NCBI GenBank assembly: GCA_964410215.1
Contig: CAYPHA010000004.1
Coordinates: 1-64,000, forward strand
Source: CAYPHA01 sp964410215
GTDB taxonomy: Bacteria; Calditrichota; Calditrichia; Calditrichales; CAYPHA01
Direction of reading: 5' to 3'
Length of the DNA: 64,000 nt
In this document: in pieces, positions 36,155 through 45,400 of the stretch
Layout of the letters: the number at the start of each line of letters is the position of its first letter
How positions within the stretch are numbered: the stretch's first letter is position 1
The notes under the pieces: generated by a model
Database searches by the model: none
What the model was told of the DNA's origin: nothing
The model's input: only the letters and a program-made list of their open reading frames with translations
Position numbers and translations under genes: made by a program

Positions 36155-37303
36155 ATGAATGCAATTGGTTTTAATGACGATGTAAGTGTTTCAGGAAGAA
36201 AATTTCATGTGCAGACGTCCAGTACCGGAAATAATGGTACGGCGCGTTGTGAAGTTTTCGAACAGGGCCGGATTATTTCAAAAAGCGAAGTGGAATTCGA
36301 GCGTCGCAGGCAGCTCGATGACCAGCTTATGGAAGAACGGATCAGCCGGCTCGTCGAAAATATGCATAATGAGACCATGAATGAGATCGAGATGATGTTT
36401 TCGATCGCTGATAAGGTCAAAAAACTGAAACATGCTCCGTCAAATGTTAAAACAGGACTGATGTTTTTGCGTTCCAACCTTATCAAGGACGCTATCGAGC
36501 AATTTGAGATCGCCATTTCGATAGATCCGGAGAATGTAGACGCCTACAACAGCCTTGGTTTATCCTACATCCGCCTGGGCCAGAATACCAAAGCGATTAA
36601 AATTCTGCGCAAAATACAGGAAAAAGGACGCACCTATGCGGATATTTCCCATAATCTGGGACTGGCCTACCTGAATGAAAAGGAACATTATAAAGCACTG
36701 ATCAATTTCCAGGAAGCGTTGCGCATCAATCCGCAGTATTTCGAGGCGGATTACAATATCGCTATTTTATACCTGGACAGTATTATATATGACAAAAACG
36801 ACAATCTCCTGCCCCCGCCGTCAATTCGACTGGAACGGGCGCATCAGCAGTTACGGAAACTGGAGCAGGCAAAATTAAAGCCGTTTGCCCAGATCGGACC
36901 CAAAGTTCAGAAATTCCTGAAAGAAGGAAACCTGGATGAAGCCGTTAAAAAACTGGTTCAGCACCGCGAGAAAATATTTCCCATGGAATTACTGAGCATC
37001 ATCGGCATCAATTTCTATCTGAAATTCATGTATGGCGGCAAAGGGCTGAGTTTTGATATCATTCGTAAATTTGAACGCGAACTCTATGAAGCCATCGAGG
37101 AGCATCCGGATTATGCCGACCTGTGGAATAATCTCGGTGTGATTCATCTTATACAGTGCCGGAACCTCTTTATACAGGCACTCAATGAGTTCGACAGAGC
37201 ACTGGATATCAATCCGTACTTTGAAAAAGCGCTTAAAAATAAAAAACTGGTGGAAAACGACGGCAAGGAGTTTTTAATTTTATTACGAGCGATTCTTAAA
37301 TAG
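36155..37303 (+). CDS. TPR protein linked to cyclic-di-GMP enzymes
   Basis: A 382-residue protein without signal peptide. The first 60 residues form a small beta-rich segment (SGRKFHVQTSSTGNNGTARCEVF), followed by a charged helical stretch and TPR repeats: AIEQFEIAISIDPENVDAYNS-type unit near 117-140, then TKAIKILRKIQEK, HYKALINFQEALRINPQYFEA, and a C-terminal pair ALNEFDRALDINPYFEKA. GGAG precedes the ATG. It lies three bases before the HD-GYP gene and after the diguanylate cyclase, so it probably acts in the same signalling route, perhaps as a binding scaffold. That role is inference from position only. Confidence 0.78.
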   Translation: MNAIGFNDDVSVSGRKFHVQTSSTGNNGTARCEVFEQGRIISKSEVEFERRRQLDDQLMEERISRLVENMHNETMNEIEMMFSIADKVKKLKHAPSNVKTGLMFLRSNLIKDAIEQFEIAISIDPENVDAYNSLGLSYIRLGQNTKAIKILRKIQEKGRTYADISHNLGLAYLNEKEHYKALINFQEALRINPQYFEADYNIAILYLDSIIYDKNDNLLPPPSIRLERAHQQLRKLEQAKLKPFAQIGPKVQKFLKEGNLDEAVKKLVQHREKIFPMELLSIIGINFYLKFMYGGKGLSFDIIRKFERELYEAIEEHPDYADLWNNLGVIHLIQCRNLFIQALNEFDRALDINPYFEKALKNKKLVENDGKEFLILLRAILK

Positions 37304-37306
37304 AAC

Positions 37307-39043
37307 ATGTTAAGGCTATATCGATATATTCGTGAAAATGAAACCCGTTTCTTTTACTATGCCAAATTAGTAAACACACTCTTAGTCGCTCTTTTACTCG
37401 CTTTTACACTTCGTGACCGGACAGAAATTTCAACAAAAATGATGCTGGCGGCCTTCGGCCTGTCATTGTTCTCAACGGTTCTCTGGGGTATCATCTTCGT
37501 ACGCCGGAATTTTGATCACAAAGTAGCCAAGATTTTCGCCATTATTGACCTGGCGGTTGTTTTTCTCCTCGTATTTCCCGTTCACTATGCCAATGCCCTG
37601 TTTATGGTATTACCGGTCACCATACTGATTTCATCCGTATTCCTGATTTCACAAAAGGAACTCAATGAGGTTCTGTTCATGTCGCTGGCTATCTTCGGTG
37701 TGGCCACCCTTATTTACAGCTTCATGAACCTGATTCAGAATCCCTTGTATATTTTCGCATCGCACCTGCTGTTATACAGTGCCGTATACGTGGCAGCCAG
37801 TATGAGCATTCCCGTCATTTCAGTGTATGAAAAAAATCAGATGAAAATCCGCAGTGATCAGGGTCAGTTGGAAAAAAAATTCAAACAGTTGCAGCGGGAA
37901 CTGTCGATCAGCCATCAGCAGGTGGAATCGCTCACGAAGGACATCCGCAAAAAAGATATCGAAATCAAGAATATCGTAAACCTCAGCGGACAGCTTAAGA
38001 TCAATAATGATTTCCGCAAAATTCTGGATTCGTTTATCCTTACCCTGATCGGTCAGATCGGCTGTGCCCATGCCGCCATTTTTACCCGGGAGAAAAAAGA
38101 ACATAATTTCTACAAGGTATTTGTCGAACGCGGTTTAAGGGGGATGGACCCGGAACAGTTACGCATCTATATGGAAAGCAACCTGCTGGAAACGTTCCGG
38201 TCGATCCGTGAGCCGATCCTGGTGAACCAGATTCCCAAAGACGGGTTGTATAACGATGAGATCGAAATGCTCAAACTGTTCCATGACGATATGGTATCGC
38301 CTATCTTTGTAAGGGGACAGCTGGCCGGCATTCTGATCGTCGGGAAAAAAATATCGGGAACGGATTTTACCAACGAGAATATCAATCTGGCTTCCATCGT
38401 CACCAATCAGGCATCCTTCCTCATGGAACAGTCGCAGGCCTCGAACGATTTTCAGGAAGTGTATTTCAAGACGATTCGTGCTCTGACCAAAGCGCTGGAA
38501 GCAAAGTATGTTTTCGCCCGGGGGCACAATATCCGGACAGCCAACTATGCCAGTATCGTTGCCAAGCGCATGGGTATTGCCAACGGCGATGTAAAGGATC
38601 TGACTTATGGCAGCCTGTTGCACGATATCGGAAAGATTGCCATCAAGGATGAATATCTGCTCAATCCGAATCATTTTTCCGACTCGGAGGCCGGCCTGAA
38701 GAATAAGATCCTGGAACACACGGTTAAGGGGGCTTCCATTTTGAAATCCGCCGGTTTTGATGAGCCGATCGTCGACCTGGCTCTGCACCACCACGAATTG
38801 TTCAACGGTAAAGGATATCCTCACCGGCTTGGCGAAGAAGATATATCACGGCCGGCCCGTATTCTCGCTGTCTGTAACACTTACGATGCCATGACATCCG
38901 ACCGCCCCCACCGCAAAGCGCATCCCGAATCCACCGCGAAAGAGTATCTGCGGGCGCATGCCGCAAAGCTGTTTGATCCCGATGTGGTAAAAGCATTCCT
39001 TAGTGAAATTGAGCTGAACAGAGAAATGTATAAATACCACTAG
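37307..39043 (+). CDS. Membrane GAF / HD-GYP cyclic-di-GMP phosphodiesterase
   Basis: A 578-residue protein. About five to six membrane helices cover residues 14-180 (LVNTLLVALLLAFTL, VVFLLVFPVHYANALFMVLPV); a coiled coil covers about 182-230; a GAF domain about 232-380 (ILTLIGQIGCAHAAIFTRE-like start); and an HD-GYP domain about 390-578. The latter has the HD metal pair H439-D440 in LLHDIGKIAI, the downstream histidines in LALHHHELFNGKGYP, and DAMTSDRPH. It should hydrolyse cyclic di-GMP. It starts three bases after the TPR gene stop and has no ribosome site of its own, suggesting coupling. It opposes the nearby diguanylate cyclase. Confidence 0.9.
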   Translation: MLRLYRYIRENETRFFYYAKLVNTLLVALLLAFTLRDRTEISTKMMLAAFGLSLFSTVLWGIIFVRRNFDHKVAKIFAIIDLAVVFLLVFPVHYANALFMVLPVTILISSVFLISQKELNEVLFMSLAIFGVATLIYSFMNLIQNPLYIFASHLLLYSAVYVAASMSIPVISVYEKNQMKIRSDQGQLEKKFKQLQRELSISHQQVESLTKDIRKKDIEIKNIVNLSGQLKINNDFRKILDSFILTLIGQIGCAHAAIFTREKKEHNFYKVFVERGLRGMDPEQLRIYMESNLLETFRSIREPILVNQIPKDGLYNDEIEMLKLFHDDMVSPIFVRGQLAGILIVGKKISGTDFTNENINLASIVTNQASFLMEQSQASNDFQEVYFKTIRALTKALEAKYVFARGHNIRTANYASIVAKRMGIANGDVKDLTYGSLLHDIGKIAIKDEYLLNPNHFSDSEAGLKNKILEHTVKGASILKSAGFDEPIVDLALHHHELFNGKGYPHRLGEEDISRPARILAVCNTYDAMTSDRPHRKAHPESTAKEYLRAHAAKLFDPDVVKAFLSEIELNREMYKYH

Positions 39044-39131
39044 ATGCAAATTCTTTATACTTCCATTTGGTACTGTGATAAAAAATGACTATTTTTCATC
39101 CAACATATAAGTTATCAATAATTTGTAGCCG

Positions 39132-39163
39132 TTCGGACTAAGCATTTACCGGTTTAGGCCGAA
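39132..39163. promoter_or_regulatory. Imperfect inverted repeat in the leader of the secreted-protein operon
   Basis: TTCGGACTAA and TTAGGCCGAA pair over 10 positions with one mismatch around a 12-base loop, within the 274-base AT-rich gap before the small exported gene. GTTTAGGCC recurs at about 39210. It may be a leader structure or a binding site; it matches no riboswitch I know. Confidence 0.3.
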
Positions 39164-39317
39164 GGATGATATGTGGTGCATTTTAAGCAGAATGTGCGCT
39201 GCATCATTGAATCCGTTTAGGCCATCTTAGATATTAATTTTGATGATTTTAACAGGGAATTACCGACGTATTTTTTAGTTACAGCAGGTGTTCCCTATTT
39301 TTTACAGAGGTGTTGTT

Positions 39318-39818
39318 ATGAAATCGTTACGTTTAACGATAGCGCTTATACTGGTCACAGCCCTGAGCGCTTTGGCCCAGTCAATTCCCATTGAAATATC
39401 CATGGAACGGATTGCCGATGCCGAACAGGACTGGAACCTGGTGCTGACGGTCACTCTTACCGGACCGGTAAATGACGGTCTGGCTCTGGACCTGCCGGAC
39501 GGCGTCCGGGTGGTGCCGGTTTCGGTGCAGCGCAACGGTGAAGAACTGTGGCTGAAACAGTCGGAAACCGCCCCGGAGCTGGCGTCGACCTTAACCTGGT
39601 TCGCGGATGACAGCGGCCGGGTCGTATTGCGGTTCACGGAAAATCGTCTGGTGAGTGGTGACCGGCTGGTGATCAACTGCATGGCGAACATGAAAGCACC
39701 GCCGCAGCCGGAATCGGAAGTGGCGCTGAAGAGACTGGTCCGTGAGGGCAACCGGGTTCAGGCAGGTGAGGAAACCCTGGGCCGCCGCGCATTACCAACC
39801 ATTGAAGAAAACAATTAG
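39318..39818 (+). CDS. Small exported protein preceding the giant secreted protein
   Basis: A 166-residue protein with a signal peptide (residues 1-21, LTIALILVTALSALAQS). The mature part is predicted beta-rich, like one Ig-type sandwich (DWNLVLTVTLTGPVND, LDLPDGVRVVPVSVQ, GDRLVINCMANM), with a charged C-terminal tail. ATG 39318 is chosen because GAGGTG lies at good distance upstream; the frame is open to 39288. It ends 14 bases before the giant gene, so both share a transcript. It may be a periplasmic or surface partner of the giant protein. I recognise no family. Confidence 0.72.
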   Translation: MKSLRLTIALILVTALSALAQSIPIEISMERIADAEQDWNLVLTVTLTGPVNDGLALDLPDGVRVVPVSVQRNGEELWLKQSETAPELASTLTWFADDSGRVVLRFTENRLVSGDRLVINCMANMKAPPQPESEVALKRLVREGNRVQAGEETLGRRALPTIEENN

Positions 39819-39832
39819 GCAGGACGATGGTT

Positions 39833-41375
39833 ATGTATAAAAGATTTCTGAAAACCGCTGTTATAGTTTTTTTATTGATACAGGGAGCACTGGCTGATCA
39901 GAGTTCCAGTGGGGATACATTCGGTCACATGTGGACAGACACGGAGGCGCCGGCTCCGACGATAATTTTCGACTGGATCAATGCACAGGATGGTACACAA
40001 GTATTCCCGGGAGATTTCTCCTCCGTTCTAGAAGATACCGTTTCGGTACTTTTTCCCAGTGATTTTAATTTCCAATTTTATGGTCAATCTGTAGATACTA
40101 TTTTTATTTCAAAAAATGGTTGGATTAGTTTTACAAAACCTTCTGGCGCATTTCCAGGGCCTTTTTCAATACCTACAGAAAATGGCCCTGATTTAATGGT
40201 TGCCGCATTTTGGGAAGATCTATCAGGGGAGAGCAGTCAAACGGCAGGTGGTGTATATGTTAAAGAAATTGGCACTTCACCAAACCGTAAAATAGTGATC
40301 GAGTGGCGGTTATTGCAGCGGGAACAACTTATTGTACAGGATATTAATTTTGAAATTATTTTATTTGAAACATCCAATTTAATCAAAATTCAGTATAATA
40401 CTATCTCATTTGGACCGACAACACCTACGCCTAACAATCCTACGGCCGGGATACAACTTAACAGTACGGATGGATTGGAATATACGGCTGCTTCCATCCA
40501 GGAATATAATGCCGTTTTATTCCACAACCGGCTCTTCGACGGAGCCAGCGCCGGTATAACACCCTTATCCGTTGCAACGGGTTCATTTACCGATTTTACC
40601 TACACCATCGATAACGTAGATGCCACGCCGGCCGGGTTGGGAAAGATGGACCGGGTGGCGATTGTCAATCCGCTGGGCAATACCAGTTATCCGCCTTCCG
40701 TCTCCATGATAAAAATCAATGCGGACACGGCCTTTATTCAGCAGTCTTCGACGAAACCGGTTGATCCGGGATTCGCCACCTGGCGGCGAAAGAGCGGTGG
40801 TACCGATCCGGATTCCATTATCATCCAGACGGCCGATTTTCAGGTGATTGATTCGATCGTCGTATCCTTCTCCCAGCAGATGCCGGATCCGTTACAAACA
40901 GTGGATTATCCCTCCCGGCTTGATGCCGTCCTCGATGAATCAAATATACAAACGGCCACGGAAGTGGATTGGACGGTCGATATTACCGAGGGACCTCTGG
41001 ATTATATCGTCATTCAATCCGGCCCGAACGACGGTGATCCGGCCATTGTGAATACATCTCTGACAACGGATGAATCCTTGATTTTATACGCCGCCGGATA
41101 TGATGCAGGGGGTAATTTCCTAGGTCTGCAAACGACGGCGGACTGGTCCAGCTCCGGAAACCTCGATGCTGTCAATGTGACAGACCAGGGCTCTATTACC
41201 TTTTCGCCATCAACGGCGCCGACATCGGGAACCATTATTGCTGATGTGGATGGTATTGAAGATGCGACGGGGACGATTACGGTGGCTGCGGGTGACACGG
41301 CATCGATCGTGTTGCAGCGCGAGGCCGGTGACGGCGGTACGGAATTTACGACGGATGCTTTGACGACGGATCAGT
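39833..41375 (+). CDS. Giant secreted repeat protein, N-terminal part (interrupted by assembly gap)
   Basis: First 514 codons of a gene that continues after the gap at 41376-41475. A signal peptide covers residues 1-22 (FLKTAVIVFLLIQGALAD). Residues about 25-245 form a beta domain resembling nidogen-like or Bacteroidota surface N-terminal domains (FNFQFYGQSVDTIFISKNGW, LMVAAFWEDLSG, FEIILFETSNLIKIQYN). A linker domain follows, then the first Ig-like repeat (from 40985) and the start of the second. ATG 39833 has AGGA eight bases upstream; ATG 39827 is in frame but only two bases from that site. The frame simply runs into N; the open frame seen past the gap in this phase is His/Gly-rich and wrong. 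Bases 40050-40460 are clearly more AT-rich than the repeats. Confidence 0.9.
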
Positions 41376-42430
41376 NNNNNNNNNNNNNNNNNNNNNNNNN
41401 NNNNNNNNNNNNNNNNNNNNNNNNNNNNNNNNNNNNNNNNNNNNNNNNNNNNNNNNNNNNNNNNNNNNNNNNNNNGCACGGGATCGGGCACGATCGTGGC
41501 CACGAGCGGCAGTATATCGGATGCGACGGGCACGATTACGGTGGCTGCGGGGGACACGGCATCGATCGTCTTGCAGCGTGAGGCCGGTGACGGCGGTACG
41601 GAATTTACGACGGATGCTTTGACGACGGATCAGTCGGTGACCCTTTACGCGGCGGCCTATGACGGTGAGGGCAATTATATCGGTCCGGCGAATGTGGCCT
41701 GGTCGAGTGTGGCTTTTCCGGAAGTGTCGGGTCGGGGGACGAGTTATCTGTTTGAGCCGTCGACGGTAGCGACGGGCACGATCGTGGGTACGAGTGACGG
41801 TTACACTGACGCGACGGGTACGATCACGGTGACGGTGGGCAACCTGGCCAGCCTGACGATAGTGGATCAGTCGGGTGTGGGTGTGGATCCGGTAGGCGCG
41901 TTGAATCTGACGACGGACGGCAGTGTAGATTTATATGCGGCGGGCTTTGACGCGGACGGTAACTACCGTGGTGACGCGGTGGTGGACTGGACGAGCACGG
42001 GCAGTTTAGAGAGTATCACGTCGAGTGGTACGGGTTATACGTTTGCGCCGACGAGCACGGGATCGGGCACGATCGTGGCCACGAGCGGCAGTATATCGGA
42101 TGCGACGGGTACGATTACGGTAACCGGTGGTGCGGTGAGCGCGATTACGATTCGCACGGCGCCGGACAACGGGGGTAGTGCATTTGGCGACCGGGTACTG
42201 ACGGCGGATCAGGAAGTAACGTTTTACGCGGCGGGCTATGATGCGCAAGGCAACTATGTGCGCGATGTGTCTGCGACGTGGAGTCTGGATAGTGGTGACC
42301 TGGAAGATGTTGGTGGGACGGGTACGAGTTACATGTATGCGCCGGTTACCTCGGGTGTGAGCGGTGTGATCCGTGCGGACAGCACGGGATTGACGGGTGA
42401 TGTGACCGGTACGATCACGGTGAATGATGG
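41261..42430 (+). repeat. High-identity repeat core with uniform codon use
   Basis: Bases 41261-41375 and 41520-41634 are 115-base copies with only four differences. Bases 41476-41530 and 42055-42109 are identical over 55 bases. Thr is written almost only as ACG and Ala largely as GCG in this block, unlike the rest of the gene. This identity explains the assembly break. Confidence 0.9.
41376..41475. other. Assembly gap of exactly 100 N inside tandem repeats
   Basis: A block of exactly 100 N is the conventional placeholder for a scaffold gap of unknown size. The flanks are copies of the same Ig-like repeat. In-frame joining of the two sides needs a real length divisible by three; with one normal 96-97-residue unit, about 129-132 bases are missing. 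More units could be missing. Confidence 0.97.
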
Positions 42431-45400
42431 CGCGCTCGATTTTGTCCTGATTGAATCGGATGACACCGGTTCCAAAAACGAGGTTACAACCGCTACCATT
42501 TCAACAGATGAAACGTTAGTCGTTTACGCGGCCGGTTACGATGCTGACGAAAATTATATCAGCCCCATTTCCGTAACATGGAGCACAACAGGCGGCCTGG
42601 ACGATACCACGGCTAGTGGTACGAATTTTACCTTTTCACCCCGTATAAAAGGTTCCGGAACGATCGTGGCCACCGACGGCATCGGCGTCATCGGCGATGC
42701 GACGGGTACGATCACGGTTACGGCCGGCGATACAGCCTACATCGTCCTGCAGAGTGAACCGGGTGACGGCGGTCCTGTTTTTGGTGATTTCAGTATGACG
42801 ACTGATGATGAAGTCACGATCTATGCAGCCGCTTATGATGCCGACAGCAACTACGTTGGTCCGGCTGTTGTGGAGTGGACAAGCGCTGAATTCGACAATG
42901 TCAGTGGTACAGGTACCCGATATACGTTTCGCCCGGTCTCCGCTCCTGAATCAGGATTCATTACAGGTACAACCATCGGGGGCAATTTTTCGGATACGAC
43001 CGGTGAAATAACCGTAAGTGAAGGCGGGCCCGCATATATTCAGATCCGGACACAGCCGGATGGTGGTGGCGCACCGGTCGGTGATGTGACCACAACGACG
43101 GATGCTGATATTATCGTTTATGCGGCAAGCTACGACGGCGATGGCAATTTTCTTGGTAATGAATCCGTGACATGGGAAACCGATGGTACCTTGGATGACA
43201 CCACGGCCATTGGAACCAGTTTTACGTTTGATCCCATAACCGCCCGCACTTCCGGTAAAATTACGGCGACCAGCGCAACCGGTTCTGATCAAACGGGTGT
43301 TATCACCGTCAACGTCGGTGTCCTGGCCGAAGTGCGTCTGCAGAGCGAACCCGGGGAAGGTGGCAATCCGTTTCCCGATTCAACGATCACCACGAATGAC
43401 GTAGCCACCGTTTATTCCGAAGGTTATGATGCCGACGGTAACTGGCGCAGTGCCCAGAGCGTAACCTGGTCCGGAACGGACAGCTGGAGTACGATCAGTG
43501 CCTCGGGAAGCAAGTATACGTTTAATCCCATTGATACCGGCAGCGGTTATATCGTCGGGAGCAGCGGATCGATTACGGATTCCACCGGCCTGGTTACGGT
43601 GACGACGGGAGGGCTTGAAAGCATCGTTATACGCACCGGGGCCAACGAAACAGGTGACGTATTTGATGAGAATATAACCGTCCAGACAGGTGATTCACTG
43701 TCATTGTTTGCGGCAGGCTATGATCTGGAAGGTTATTATATTTCAGATATTAATGTCTTTTGGAGCGTGGATGGAGACCTTGTAGGTGACTTTGCATCTA
43801 CAGATTCTGTATCAACAAATACCATTGGATTCGATGCTTTAGGATCAAGCCGTATTAGAATATCAAAAGCAAGAGGATTGGATCCGGATCTGGTAAATTT
43901 CAGCGGTATTATAACTGTTGAAGCCGGTGCGCCGGACAGTGTAGCCTATGTGTTTGGTGCCGATACTCTGGTTGGTCCGGCCGGAAGCACCATATCGGAT
44001 CCCCTTGAAGTCAAAGTATTCGACGCCTTTGACAATCCGGTCGATTCGGTAATGGTATACTGGTATACCACACCATTAGGAGTTTCTCTTGGAGGTTCTT
44101 TCAGCAACGATTCCAGTCTGACCGATGTCAGGGGACAGGCGGAAAGCAAATGGACACTCCGGACACAGGTCGGTCTGGATACAGCCTATGCAGCCGTGCC
44201 TGGCGTGGACACGCTCATGTTCAATGCCCGTGTTCAGGAGTCGACGGCGGACCGCATGTTCCGGGTAAGTCCTTCTGATACCATAAATAATGTCGTTGTC
44301 CGCACACCGGCAGCCGAATCGTTTATCATTCAGGTGGAGGATACAGAAGGGAACCCGGTTCCGGATGTACAGATTCGCTTTGATGTCATCAATCCACCCA
44401 GCGAGGATTTCTCCTTCAATCCGTCTACAGGTGTGAGTAATGCATCCGGGCAGGTCAGTACCATTTTTACACCGGGCAGTATTGTCGGTGAATATGGACT
44501 GACGGCTTACAATGAAAATGTAAACGGCAGTGGTACTAAATTTGTAGTGGTCAATGCTATTGCCGATGATGCGGGCCAGATGGCGATATTTGCAGGGGAG
44601 GCTCAGAGAGATACCGTCGGACATACGGTTCAGGTCAATCCTGCTGTGCGCGTTACGGATCAGTATGGAAATATTGTCGAAGGATTCACCGTCACCTGGT
44701 CTCCGACAGCAACCGCTTCTGTAGTGGATGCCAATACAGATACGGATGCGTCGGGTATTGCTTCCACACAGTGGATTCTGCGGGAAGAAGCCGGTGCCGA
44801 TACATTGACCGCTTCCGGTACAGGGGTGAGCAGTGTGCAGTTTACCGCCACAGCCCGGCCGGATATCCCCAATCAGATTACTATCCCTGCTTCGCTGAAT
44901 AACACCACCACCATTGCCGGAAGCACAATCCGGATACAGGCGGTTGTCCAGGACCGCTTCGGCAACCGGGTGGAAAATGCGGAAGTGACCTTTACACCAA
45001 CCGATCAGGTCTCTGTGGAGACCGATATGACGGATGCCGACGGTATTGCACAAACGGTCTATACCGCTCCTGCGGAAAGCGCATCTTCGGTGCTTACCGC
45101 GACTGTCGATACGTCCGACGGTTCAGCGGAGGTCAATTATACAATCTATGGTATCCAATACGATCCGGGCTCCTTTGAACCCGACCTGGTGGCATTGGGT
45201 GATACAGTCGGATTTTCCATCCGTGTCTGGAATGCCGGACCGGATATAATTCCGCTGGATACCATTGCAACAACCCTGAGTTTCACGGATCAGACGACCA
45301 CTTATACATCTAATCTGTTAAACACATCGGCGCAGATCGATGCGAATGGTTTTACACGCCTGCAGTTTGTACAGGATACGATTTCCAATGCCATGGCAGG

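Larger units (their letters stand above)
40985..43925 (+). repeat. Tandem Ig-like (Big-type) repeats, about ten copies
   Basis: Protein repeats of about 96-98 residues, each with the blocks D-x-A-S-I-V-L-Q-S near the start, LTTDxxVTLYAAGYDADGNY, VxWS, GTSYTFxP and a final DATGTITV. Final blocks recur at about 41261, 41520, 41808, 42099, then about every 290-300 bases to 43910, with the gap inside copy 2. They are Ig-like beta sandwiches in style. Copies 2-5 are near-identical in words; copies 6-10 are more diverged. Confidence 0.88.

Noticed and set aside
39044..39317. Cyclic-di-GMP riboswitch in the leader of the secreted-protein operon
   Set aside because: Considered because of the nearby cyclic-di-GMP genes, but the conserved GEMM core words and paired helices are not visible; only an imperfect inverted repeat is there.
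41376..41581. Apparent frameshift in the giant gene at the N block
   Set aside because: The phase change follows only from the placeholder length of 100 N. Both sides hold good coding sequence of the same repeat, and the left-phase reading after the gap is His/Gly-rich nonsense.
41261..42430. CRISPR-like direct repeats
   Set aside because: Repeats are about 290 bases, in frame and coding, with no 25-40 base repeat/spacer alternation and no cas genes.
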